Assembly (NCBI GenBank): GCA_937910385.1
Contig: CALEPT010000075.1
Coordinates: 1 to 9,355 of the forward strand
Reading direction: 5' to 3'
DNA length: 9,355 nt
From: an uncultured Ruminococcus sp.
Lineage (GTDB): Bacteria > Bacillota > Clostridia > Oscillospirales > Ruminococcaceae
Made by a program: the position numbers and the translations under genes. The notes beneath the pieces were generated by a model. That model had not been told where the DNA came from. It saw only the letters and a program-made list of their open reading frames with translations, and did not search any database. Shown here piece by piece: positions 1 to 6,303 of the stretch (the first letter of the stretch is position 1; each line of letters starts with the position of its first letter).

Positions 1-1028
1 ATGAGCTTTCCGAGCAGTATGGCGGCTTCACAAAGGACGATATCCTCGACAACGTGGCGGCTGCGTGCGAGTACAAGGGCGGATTATACTGCATTCCCAG
101 TCTTATAATGATAGACGCACGTTTCGCGGACAGGAACGTCATCGGCATGGAGCATCAGAACTGGACGCTCGATGAATTCTTTGAAATTGCCGAAAATATG
201 CCCGAGGGTATGTACCTCGGCGACCAGTGGAGCTTCGACGACCGCGAGGAGGTATTTCAGTTCCTCGTTTCGCAGAATCTCACGCAATGGGTGGATTTCG
301 AGCGCGCGGCGTGCAGCTTTGATTCGGATAAATTCGTTCATACGCTTGAATTCTGCCGCGGCGTGAATATCCTGCCCGACTATATGGACAAAGTAGACGC
401 AGGACTTTCCGACGAGGACAGGCGGCTTGACGAAGCGGAAAATATCTACAGGCTTCGCAAAGGCGAGTCACTTCTTGGCTTTGTAAATGCCGGTGATATA
501 GGCGAGTTCAGAAGTCAGGCAGCACATTATATGTACGAGCTTGATGAGGTGACTCTGCTCGGTGCTCCTTCCGACGACGGAGGCGGAATGATACGTTTCG
601 GCAACGGTATATATTCCGTATTCGGCTGCGGCAACTGTCCCGAGGGAGGCTGGGACTTCCTCAATTATCTTATCAGCTACGACAAGCAGACTGAGTTCGA
701 GTATGGCTTCTACTCACGAAAGGACTCGTTCAAGCATAATGCGCGTTACAGAATGGAACAGGCGAGCAAGTCAGCTGAAGAATACGGACTGACAAGCGCA
801 GGCTTCAATAACTACGAGATCGAATACGATCCCACCATAACCGAGGAGCAGTATCAGGAGTTCTGCGGCTATCTCGCGACCTGCACCCACATCTACGGCG
901 GCTACTCGGATATAGAGTCCATACTCATGGAGGAATACGACAAATTCATCGGCGGCGAGATGACTGCGCAGCAGTGTGCCGATCTCATACAAGACAGGGT
1001 CTCGATATATCTGAGCGAGACCTCCTGA
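1..1028 (+). CDS. Extracellular solute-binding protein of an ABC importer, 3' part
   Basis: The reading frame is open from the left edge (first whole codon at 3) to TGA at 1026-1028, giving 341 visible residues, so the start lies outside the window. A GTG at 54 is in frame but has no ribosome binding site and should not be taken as the start. The visible part reads like the C-terminal half of a family 1 solute-binding protein: a GDIGEFR segment, then LGAPSDDGGG, a glycine/cysteine-rich stretch (GNGIYSVFGCGNCPEGG), then WDFLNYLIS, which resembles the 'A(W)(E)F(L)KFL' helix common in sugar-binding lipoproteins. It would bind a ligand outside the cell and hand it to membrane permeases, presumably encoded upstream. 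A sugar or oligosaccharide ligand is a guess from the family and from the dockerin gene nearby. A hairpin terminator follows about 85 bases after the stop. The family call is moderately sure; the ligand is unknown. Confidence 0.7.
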   Translation, partial: ELSEQYGGFTKDDILDNVAAACEYKGGLYCIPSLIMIDARFADRNVIGMEHQNWTLDEFFEIAENMPEGMYLGDQWSFDDREEVFQFLVSQNLTQWVDFERAACSFDSDKFVHTLEFCRGVNILPDYMDKVDAGLSDEDRRLDEAENIYRLRKGESLLGFVNAGDIGEFRSQAAHYMYELDEVTLLGAPSDDGGGMIRFGNGIYSVFGCGNCPEGGWDFLNYLISYDKQTEFEYGFYSRKDSFKHNARYRMEQASKSAEEYGLTSAGFNNYEIEYDPTITEEQYQEFCGYLATCTHIYGGYSDIESILMEEYDKFIGGEMTAQQCADLIQDRVSIYLSETS

Positions 1029-1109
1029 CGCGACAGCTTCTATCCATAACATACTTCTCCTGTGACCTGTTTTGTTGTGCTGTCCGGATCAGACAGTGCA
1101 AACGGGCGC

Positions 1110-1299
1110 AAAAGGAAAACTCCGCCGACCCTGTTGGGCCGACGGAGCTTTTCCTATCTGAAAAGGTGTGTGTTATGGCACCGGCGGTGTGCTGCTCCGA
1201 CGGTGCGCCTTTACGCCGGGAGGTATGGTCGGCGTTGAAGCGGTTAGGAAAATAAAAAGGAATTATAGGAGTTTATTATTCAGCTTTTATCCTTGCTGT
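1110..1299 (-). ncRNA. Candidate small RNA with a C-rich, anti-Shine-Dalgarno-like loop
   Basis: A promoter-like site at 1306-1334 would start leftward transcription near 1299, and the hairpin terminator at 1113-1155 would end it near 1110, giving an RNA of about 190 bases. There is no ATG on this strand between the two, so it is not a conventional mRNA. Read leftward, it has an A/U-rich 5' third. Next comes a perfect 6-bp hairpin (ACGCCG at 1235-1230 with CGGCGT at 1218-1213) whose 11-base loop is ACCATACCTCC. A second hairpin follows: GGC..ACCG arms at 1209-1201 and 1183-1177, with a 2-base bulge. Then comes the terminator. A hairpin loop carrying CCUCC could pair with ribosome binding sites, as C-rich loops do in several Firmicutes regulatory RNAs. 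That role is inference. I recognise no named family; 6S, SRP and tmRNA features were looked for and not seen. Confidence 0.45.
1113..1155. terminator. Bidirectional hairpin terminator
   Basis: A left arm AGGAAAA plus CTCCGCCGACCC pairs with GGGCCGACGGAG plus TTTTCCT around a TGTT loop, with two mismatches in the GC core and one bulged base. The arms place a T-rich tail on both strands (CTTTTCCT rightward, GTTTTCCTTTT leftward). It can end the solute-binding protein mRNA read rightward and the leftward candidate RNA starting near 1299. Confidence 0.75.
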
Positions 1300-1305
1300 G
1301 ATTAT

Positions 1306-1334
1306 ATTATACCCTTTCGGGGCAGAATATGCAA
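1306..1334 (-). promoter_or_regulatory. Sigma-A-type promoter for the leftward candidate RNA
   Basis: On the minus strand, TTGCAT (1334-1329) is followed by a 17-base spacer and a perfect TATAAT (1311-1306). Expected transcription start is near 1299. No protein gene lies downstream in that direction before the terminator at 1113-1155. Confidence 0.55.
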
Positions 1335-1467
1335 TAACAGGGTGATTTCGGTTTTAATACAGTTTGGCAGTAATTTGCTTACGAAATGTTTTATTTCAGT
1401 TACACATTTATGACAGTGCGCAGCCCGCGCTGCCGAGCCGACACAGTTCGAGGAATAAATTTCTTTG

Positions 1468-1495
1468 TTGCAAAACAGGATTTTCTGCATAAAAT
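1468..1495 (+). promoter_or_regulatory. Sigma-A-type promoter for the rightward candidate RNA
   Basis: TTGCAA (1468-1473), a 16-base spacer and TAAAAT (1490-1495) match the -35/-10 pattern with few deviations. Expected transcription start is near 1502, immediately before the nested stem at 1509-1618. Confidence 0.45.
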
Positions 1496-1501
1496 AATGT
1501 A

Positions 1502-1663
1502 AGCAGCAATATGATATGCGCCGTCCGGAAGTGGCTAAAAGTCCCGTGAATAGCTTTCAGACAAAGGCGTACCGCTCTCGGGCGGAGGGATTCCCTTATC
1601 GGACGGCTGTTTTCATATAGAAAATGCTCCTGCGGATAATACCGCAGGAGCAGATATTTTTTA
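1502..1663 (+). ncRNA. Candidate structured RNA with long nested stem and its own terminator
   Basis: From the promoter-like site at 1468-1495, a transcript of about 160 bases would run to the terminator at 1626-1651 and its six-T run (1657-1662). Its body is closed by two coaxial stems: ATATGA (1509-1514) with TCATAT (1613-1618), and, after a 5x5 internal loop, GCCGTCCG (1520-1527) with CGGACGGC (1600-1607), all perfect pairs. Inside are short hairpins: GGCTA with TAGCT, CCGC with GCGG, and GGG-ATT-CCC. AGTCCC near 1540 could also pair with GGGATT near 1588, as a pseudoknot or an alternative fold. An in-frame 34-codon ORF (ATG 1516, TAG 1618-1620) lies within it but has no ribosome binding site. 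A T-box, ydaO c-di-AMP riboswitch and pistol ribozyme were considered and do not fit. Function unknown. Confidence 0.42.
1626..1651. terminator. Bidirectional terminator after the dockerin gene
   Basis: A perfect 10-bp stem, GCTCCTGCGG with CCGCAGGAGC, has a 6-base loop. On the minus strand it lies 16 bases past the stop codon of the dockerin protein and is followed by ATTTTCT. On the plus strand it is followed after five bases by a run of six T, so it can also end the rightward candidate RNA. Confidence 0.75.
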
Positions 1664-1666
1664 TTC

Positions 1667-3673
1667 TCAGGACTCGGGGAGCTCAGGTATAAGCTTTATT
1701 GTGAACTTCTGGATAGAACCGGCGTCCTGAGCTGTGATGCCGGAACCGTTATCGTAAACGTCACCGTTGATCTTACCCTGCTCTGTGATGTGATTGGGAT
1801 CAGAACCGTTTATACCGAACTTGTCAGGGCTTGCGAGCGACTGGAGAATGAGAACTGCGTCAGACATATCTACCTTGCCGTCTACATTAGCATCGCCCCA
1901 GAGGGTAACTTCGAGATTTGGAGATGTAGTAGTGGTGGTAGTAGTTGTTGTCGTTGTAGTAGTTGTAGTGGTTGTAGTGGTGGTAGTAGTTGTCGTAGTA
2001 GTTGTAGTGGTAGTTTCAGGTATATCGTAATAGACCTCGATATTATCAACTGTTATAGTGCCGACCTCGCCGTAATAATAGCCGAGGTAAACCTTTCCCT
2101 CGGGGTTGATGAGGTTGGATTCGGCGTCCGTTCCCGCTGCCTTGTCGGGTATTATCCACATTATCTCTGCGGAGCTGCCGGGCTCAAGAACGACGAAATC
2201 GGTATCTTCCTGATACCAGTAGCCGTTAGCCTTATCTGTAGTGCCTGTACCGGTGTTGTAAACGAGCTTCTTGCCGATATCGCCCGAAGCCGATACGTCA
2301 AAGCGGATAGCATAAACGTCCATATCCTCTTCTATTCCGAGGTCTGCATAATCTATTTCGAGACTGTTCTTTGTCTCGTCTGTGCAGTCGATAGTAACGT
2401 TGCTCAGCGCTGTCTTGATAGAGCTTGTGTAGGGGACTGTCTTTTCGATAGTATAAGTGAGAACAGCGCTTGTAAGAGTTACAGAATCGCCCATTTCGAG
2501 AGGTGTATATTCTTCGGCAGCTTCTGTGCCGTACCAGAACTGGAACGAGATGCCGTCGGTTGTTGAATCACCCTGGCAAGCCTGAACGCTTGCGGGCATT
2601 TCCCAGTAAGCCTCAATGTATGTTCCTGCGCCTTCGATAGTGTAACCTGTGCCGATATCATCGATGAGGAACTCTACACCCTGCTCTTCGTATTCAGCGA
2701 TGTCGTCCTCGCCCATGTCGTTGTACCAATATCCTGCGGATTCCTTGCCCTCGATACCTGCTATCTTCTTAGCGTACTCGGTATCTGCGGCAGAGCCGCA
2801 CTTAACGTTCATACCGCCGCCGTACATAAATACGTCAAGGTCTGTATCAGATTCACATACAACAGAAAGCGACTCTATAGTAACGCCTGTCATTGAAGTA
2901 AGACCAAAATCATAGTAAGAGAACTTGTGGCTGTTTGTCGGAGCATCGTCGGTAAGCTCATCGGGATTTTCCGCATAGTAGTCCTCATCGTAGCCGAGCG
3001 TGAGGTCATAGTCGAGACCCTCGAGCTGCTTAGAAACCGTAGCTGTGATAGTAGCAGTACCGTCATTATTGTCGGTGAAGCTCCACGAACCGCTCTTTTT
3101 GTTGTTCTTTACGATATCTGTGGGAGTATCGGGGTCGTCGGGATCGTCCGGATCGGTCGCAGAACCGTTGAATGTAACGCCTGTGAGCGTAACGGAATTA
3201 TTCACCATATCGCTTACGCTGTTATCCCAGTGGGCGCTGTAGTAGCATCTGAACTGGTATTCTCCTCCGGCCTTGATGTCGAGGTCAGAGAGGTCAACAG
3301 TGATAGTATTCGAGCCTTTGCTGAGCTTTACAGCATAGCCTTCGCCTTTTGCGTCCCAGCCGCCATCTGCGTTATGCTCTGTCCAGTATGGTGAAGAGGC
3401 AAGCTCGACGCCGAGACCGTAGGAGAAGCTCTGTCCTTCATAGTCGGACTCTATGGTGAAGGTGATGCTTGTAGCGCCTGTTGCAGGGAAGGTTCCGCTG
3501 ACGGAATCATCGACCGCCATTGTTGTGCCGGCTGTTTTAGCTGCCGCAGATATTGCCGCAGGTGAAACTGCTGCTGTAGCGGGCATTGTTACCGCATATG
3601 CAGGGATAGCCGTAGCTGCCATAGCGATGCTGACAACAGACGCCCTGATCCTTCTTGAGATAGATGTTACCAT
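1667..3673 (-). CDS. Secreted dockerin-containing modular protein (cellulosome component)
   Basis: This gene encodes 668 residues and starts at ATG 3673 behind AAAGGATG; an in-frame TGA just upstream rules out a longer form. Residues 1-27 form a signal peptide (basic start, alanine-rich core, AYA end). Then come three beta-rich regions, about 55-172, 190-420 and 425-550, the first two split by a Asp/Pro linker (DPDDPDDPDTP). Regions 2 and 3 share a GYWY motif and a 'tryptophan-strand' pattern (EAYWEMP, EIMWIIP), so they may be related carbohydrate-binding-like modules; I could not assign a CBM family. Residues 554-583 are 30 consecutive threonines. The C-terminus is a dockerin with calcium-loop motifs DANVDGKVDMSD and DVYDNGSGITAQD, which would anchor the protein to a scaffoldin cohesin. 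No glycoside hydrolase, lyase or esterase domain is evident, so a binding or structural role is inferred. The gene is single, with its own promoter and terminator. Confidence 0.9.
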   Translation of the reverse strand: MVTSISRRIRASVVSIAMAATAIPAYAVTMPATAAVSPAAISAAAKTAGTTMAVDDSVSGTFPATGATSITFTIESDYEGQSFSYGLGVELASSPYWTEHNADGGWDAKGEGYAVKLSKGSNTITVDLSDLDIKAGGEYQFRCYYSAHWDNSVSDMVNNSVTLTGVTFNGSATDPDDPDDPDTPTDIVKNNKKSGSWSFTDNNDGTATITATVSKQLEGLDYDLTLGYDEDYYAENPDELTDDAPTNSHKFSYYDFGLTSMTGVTIESLSVVCESDTDLDVFMYGGGMNVKCGSAADTEYAKKIAGIEGKESAGYWYNDMGEDDIAEYEEQGVEFLIDDIGTGYTIEGAGTYIEAYWEMPASVQACQGDSTTDGISFQFWYGTEAAEEYTPLEMGDSVTLTSAVLTYTIEKTVPYTSSIKTALSNVTIDCTDETKNSLEIDYADLGIEEDMDVYAIRFDVSASGDIGKKLVYNTGTGTTDKANGYWYQEDTDFVVLEPGSSAEIMWIIPDKAAGTDAESNLINPEGKVYLGYYYGEVGTITVDNIEVYYDIPETTTTTTTTTTTTTTTTTTTTTTTTTTTTTTSPNLEVTLWGDANVDGKVDMSDAVLILQSLASPDKFGINGSDPNHITEQGKINGDVYDNGSGITAQDAGSIQKFTIKLIPELPES
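1925..2014 (-). repeat. ACN triplet run coding 30 threonines
   Basis: Thirty consecutive ACN codons (mostly ACT, ACA and ACC, with two ACG) encode the linker between the binding-like modules and the dockerin. Mixed synonymous codons make the DNA only loosely repetitive. Such Thr-rich linkers are typical of Ruminococcus cellulosomal proteins and are likely flexible and O-glycosylated (the last point is inference). Confidence 0.95.
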
Positions 3674-3731
3674 GATATATCATCCTTTCATAAATCGAAA
3701 TTTTCATGAGCACCTTTTACATGTGTATATA

Positions 3732-3775
3732 ATTATACCACTATTCACCAAGACATTTGTTAACAAATTGTTAAC
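3732..3775 (-). promoter_or_regulatory. Promoter and possible operator of the dockerin gene
   Basis: A perfect TATAAT lies on the minus strand at 3737-3732, about 59 bases ahead of the start codon. The expected -35 position (3755-3760) has no good match. Instead, two copies of TTGTTAAC (3757-3764 and 3768-3775) sit there 11 bp apart, one helical turn. Each contains the palindrome GTTAAC. A poor -35 overlapped by a repeated site suggests control by a DNA-binding regulator, as activator or repressor. A half-matching CcpA-like sequence (AAACGTTAACA) overlaps it but is not convincing. Confidence 0.45.
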
Positions 3776-3852
3776 GTTTAGTGATAAAGCAACGAAAACG
3801 CGATCGATGTGGAGAACATTTTGTATAAATCGCGAACGGTATAACTTGCTGT

Positions 3853-3884
3853 AAAAAATAACCGGCATTATATGCCGGTTATTT
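3853..3884 (-). terminator. Intrinsic terminator of the cdaA-cdaR operon
   Basis: A perfect 12-bp stem, AAATAACCGGCA with TGCCGGTTATTT, has a 5-base loop. On the minus strand it runs directly into six T. It begins four bases past the cdaR stop codon, so the operon ends here. Confidence 0.92.
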
Positions 3885-3888
3885 GAGA

Positions 3889-5229
3889 TTATCGGTATGT
3901 TGTTGTCGTAGTCTGTGATGAGCTGCTCTCCGTGGTGGTGGTAACGCTTTCCTTCAAGGTCTTTTGTATCGAAACCTTTGCCTTTGTGACAGCCCATACA
4001 TTATCATGATTGATACATGAAACGGTCACATCATAATTGAACTGATCCTGTGAAGTGTCGGCATTGAGGAGGTTTGCGTCTGCTGAAAAATCGTTTGCCG
4101 TAAGCTCTGAGACTATGTCCTCCGGTCCCACTACCGATATGGTGAGCTTCTGGGTAAGGATCGTATAATCGTAATTGTCCGTTGGGGTATTGCTCAGGTG
4201 TATACTGCTGTTATCGAGCGTGATATCCTTCTTGGCAAGCCCTTCGTCGTTGAGCGTGACGGTTATGGAATCTATACCTGATTTATTGATCATACCGCTT
4301 GCTTCGAGGACGCTGCTTATATCGAAGCTGTTAGAGTATCCTATATCGAGGTCGCTAAGAGGGATCTTTCCTATATCAAGCGTATCGGGGATCTCTGAGA
4401 GGCTGTTGTTGGAGGCGATGGTTATTGAATCCACTGACATCGTGAAGCTCAGACAGCTCTGGTCGAAATCGGCGGGAGCGTTGAGTATCTGTACAACGGG
4501 CGTTACGGTTTTTTGCGTAAGCACTGGGATATTGATAGTGAAGCTGGAAGTATCGAACTGGAATATAGAAGTGTCGATCTGTGTGCCGTCCTCTGAGAAA
4601 AGCTGTATCTCGTCGCTTGTGAGTGTATATGAGGAGTCGAGCGTCATAGTGCGTTGAGAGACGGCATTTACCGTAGCTATCTTGCTTAGCTGAGCGGAAG
4701 GACCGGTGATGTTTATGGTATCGGGTTCGCAGGTGAACTCATCGGGGTCTATGGTCTTGCCGTCGGCATAGGTAATATTTGGGGTTTTAGGAGATACGCT
4801 GAACGGCAGGGTATCATATTTATCGAGCTCCACAGAAGCGGTAGAAGGCGTGATGGACTTTACCTCGTAGTTTATGCCGCTGTCGCTTCTCACCTTGATA
4901 GAAAGAGTTTTATTGCCTGTGGTTGTAACATTTTCATAATCCACATAGGCAACGAGGTTTTCTGCGTTGAGATTACCTATCTGTGTACGGCTGCCGACCA
5001 CCTGAACATCAACGGTATCTACGTCACACGAAATGACGCTCAGACCGCTGTCGGCAGCTGATGTACCGCTTATATCGTAAACGAGCGGTATATTTACAAT
5101 GGTTTTGGGGATAGAGGGATACAGCGTCATTGCAACGATGAACCATACCAGTATGGCGAGAATTGCGGAAATGATTATAAGCGAAAGGCTGCCCTTTGAT
5201 TCCTTTGCTTTGCGCTTGAATAAATTCAT
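3889..5229 (-). CDS. cdaR: CdaR, YbbR-domain regulator of the diadenylate cyclase
   Basis: This gene encodes 446 residues, starting at ATG 5229 with AGGAGG eight bases upstream; its ATG overlaps the cdaA stop (ATGA). Residues 1-13 are basic and cytosolic, 14-36 form one membrane helix (LSLIIISAILAILVWFIVAM), and the rest lies outside the cell. The outer part reads as four YbbR repeats, roughly 45-135, 142-232, 238-328 and 335-422; repeats 1, 2 and 4 carry the typical 'V-x-G' turn (VQVVGS, INITGPS, ISVVGPE). In Bacillus and Listeria, CdaR binds CdaA in the membrane and modulates c-di-AMP synthesis. The tail (residues 430-446) is rich in Thr and Ser (TTTTESSSSQTTTTT), echoing the Thr linker of the neighbouring dockerin protein; this is unusual for CdaR. 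The usual next gene, glmM, is missing; a terminator follows at once. Confidence 0.94.
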   Translation of the reverse strand: MNLFKRKAKESKGSLSLIIISAILAILVWFIVAMTLYPSIPKTIVNIPLVYDISGTSAADSGLSVISCDVDTVDVQVVGSRTQIGNLNAENLVAYVDYENVTTTGNKTLSIKVRSDSGINYEVKSITPSTASVELDKYDTLPFSVSPKTPNITYADGKTIDPDEFTCEPDTINITGPSAQLSKIATVNAVSQRTMTLDSSYTLTSDEIQLFSEDGTQIDTSIFQFDTSSFTINIPVLTQKTVTPVVQILNAPADFDQSCLSFTMSVDSITIASNNSLSEIPDTLDIGKIPLSDLDIGYSNSFDISSVLEASGMINKSGIDSITVTLNDEGLAKKDITLDNSSIHLSNTPTDNYDYTILTQKLTISVVGPEDIVSELTANDFSADANLLNADTSQDQFNYDVTVSCINHDNVWAVTKAKVSIQKTLKESVTTTTESSSSQTTTTTYR

Positions 5230-6104
5230 TTTTTATTCCTCCTTTCAGAGCGGGAGGAGAACCATTTCCTGCCGGAAAGCGATATATCGGTAGTATCCTC
5301 GAATATTTCCTCCTCAAGGAGCTTTCTGAGCTTTTCGTGTGTATAATCTCTTGTGAGAACGCCGTTCATTGCAACAGAGATCTGACCGGTCTCCTCTGAG
5401 ACTACTATTACTATTGCGTCTGAATTTTCGCTCATACCGATAGCAGCTCTGTGGCGTGAACCGAGCTTTTTGTTGATGAGCTCGTCCTTCTGGGGCTTTG
5501 GCAGAAAGCAGGCGGCGGCGAGTATCTTGCCGTCGCGCATGATAACAGCTCCGTCGTGGAGAGGAGTTTTGGGGTAGAATATATTCCCGAAGACTTCCTT
5601 GCTCGGGACGGCGTTGAGGACGGTTCCGGTCTCTATTTGCTCGCCGAGGCGGACCTGGCGTTCGACGACGATGAGAGCGCCCGTACAAGTTGCCGAAAGC
5701 TCTACGCAGGAATCGCAGATAGCCTCGATCGCGGGCTCCCACTTGGACTTGAGCTCGTCGGCATTCTGACCGAGACCGAACAGGCGCACACCGAATTTTG
5801 TTCTGCCCGCTTTTTCGAGAGCTCGGCGCAGTTCCGGCTGAAAGAGAATGATTATAGCGAGCACGCCGAAGCTGAGCACATTCTGGAGAATATAAGTAAT
5901 TGTTTTAAGTCCTATATATTTGCTGACAAAGTAGCCGGCAATGAGGATAAGGATACCTTTGGCGAGCTGTCCTGCACGTGTTTCTCTGATAAGCTTGAGC
6001 AAGAGGTATATAAGATATGTAAGTATGATGATATCAACGGCGTCGATAGGTTCGAGCGTGCTTATTACGCTGATAAGTGAGTCTTTAAGATCGTGCAGCG
6101 ACAT
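5226..6104 (-). CDS. cdaA: CdaA, membrane diadenylate cyclase (c-di-AMP synthase)
   Basis: CdaA condenses two ATP into c-di-AMP at the inner face of the membrane. With the start at ATG 6104 the protein has 292 residues, a normal CdaA length. Three membrane helices lie at about 22-40, 47-64 and 69-88, followed by the conserved FQPELRRALEKAGR linker and the DAC domain at about 120-265. The catalytic DGA (184-186, in PLHDGAVI) and RHRAA (217-221, in LGSRHRAAIG) motifs are intact, so it should be active. A GTG at 6113 would add three residues, but it sits on top of the GGAAGGAAG ribosome binding site; ATG 6104 is correctly spaced from it. The gene overlaps cdaR by four bases, so the two are translationally coupled. 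Expression probably starts from the promoter at 6268-6295 through a structured leader. Confidence 0.97.
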   Translation of the reverse strand: MSLHDLKDSLISVISTLEPIDAVDIIILTYLIYLLLKLIRETRAGQLAKGILILIAGYFVSKYIGLKTITYILQNVLSFGVLAIIILFQPELRRALEKAGRTKFGVRLFGLGQNADELKSKWEPAIEAICDSCVELSATCTGALIVVERQVRLGEQIETGTVLNAVPSKEVFGNIFYPKTPLHDGAVIMRDGKILAAACFLPKPQKDELINKKLGSRHRAAIGMSENSDAIVIVVSEETGQISVAMNGVLTRDYTHEKLRKLLEEEIFEDTTDISLSGRKWFSSRSERRNKK

Positions 6105-6261
6105 ATCTCTCACTTCCTTCCGAATATTAGTTATTGGTGATCGGTATCAGTCATTAAGCGGCGGGATATGATGCATAGATCCAAGCGCTGATGACTGACC
6201 GTTAACAGCTGTATTATGTATGAGGGACATAGCCCTCATTGCTGACTGCGCAATACCGCAT
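6105..6261 (-). promoter_or_regulatory. Hairpin-rich 5' leader of cdaA
   Basis: If transcription starts near 6261, the cdaA mRNA has a leader of about 155 bases. Read leftward it forms ATTGC/GCAAT (6254-6250 with 6242-6238), then a perfect 7-bp hairpin ATGAGGG/CCCTCAT (6239-6233 with 6226-6220), then a large stem: TCAGTCAT/ATGACTGA (6198-6191 with 6154-6147) containing further AGCG/CGCT and GGAT/ATCC pairs. CAGTCA occurs twice in the leader, so the downstream TGACTG (6153-6148) has two possible partners, which is suggestive of switching. The leader does not show ydaO c-di-AMP riboswitch motifs. No U-run follows any of the hairpins, so control of translation or RNA stability is more likely than attenuation, if this is regulatory at all. 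Confidence 0.4.
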
Positions 6262-6267
6262 AATAAT

Positions 6268-6295
6268 ATTGTACCACAATTTCAGATAATTTCAA
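6268..6295 (-). promoter_or_regulatory. Promoter of the cdaA-cdaR operon
   Basis: On the minus strand TTGAAA (6295-6290), a 16-base spacer and TACAAT (6273-6268) give a good sigma-A promoter with start near 6261. It begins only nine bases after the stop codon of the upstream desulfurase-like gene. No terminator separates them, so some read-through into cdaA is possible. Confidence 0.7.
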
Positions 6296-6303
6296 TAGTT
6301 TTC

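Larger units (their letters stand above)
1029..1666. other. Gene-free region with two candidate small RNA units
   Basis: No ORF here has a ribosome binding site or protein-like composition. From left to right the region holds a GC-rich hairpin terminator (1113-1155), two GC-rich hairpins (1177-1209 and 1213-1235), a leftward promoter-like site (1306-1334), an A+T-rich spacer with a small GCAGC/GCTGC hairpin near 1418-1431, a rightward promoter-like site (1468-1495), a long nested stem (1509-1618), and a second terminator hairpin (1626-1651). The arrangement is best explained as two divergent short transcripts rather than as empty spacer, but no expression evidence exists here. Confidence 0.6.

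Noticed and set aside
974..1255. 93-codon plus-strand ORF overlapping the end of the binding-protein gene
   Set aside because: It is out of frame with the real gene, runs through the terminator hairpin, and has no plausible start signal.
1302..1490. 62-codon minus-strand ORF in the intergenic region
   Set aside because: No ribosome binding site, no family resemblance, and it overlaps the two divergent promoter-like sites, which explain the region better.
1553..1600. T-box-like antiterminator sequence
   Set aside because: AAAGGCGTACCGC only loosely resembles the AGGGTGGNACCGCG core; the UGGN bulge is missing and no aminoacyl-tRNA synthetase or amino-acid gene lies downstream.
1790..2566. Long plus-strand ORF opposite the dockerin gene, with Ser/Cys/Gly-rich run
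   Set aside because: It is the antisense shadow of the poly-Thr codons and neighbouring modules; it has no ribosome binding site, and the minus-strand protein has a signal peptide and a dockerin.
5556..6080. 174-codon plus-strand ORF opposite cdaA
   Set aside because: It lies wholly within the conserved cdaA reading frame, has no ribosome binding site and shows no protein-family features.
6105..6261. ydaO-type c-di-AMP riboswitch ahead of cdaA
   Set aside because: Considered because of the gene, but the conserved ydaO sequence blocks were not found; only unassigned hairpins are present.
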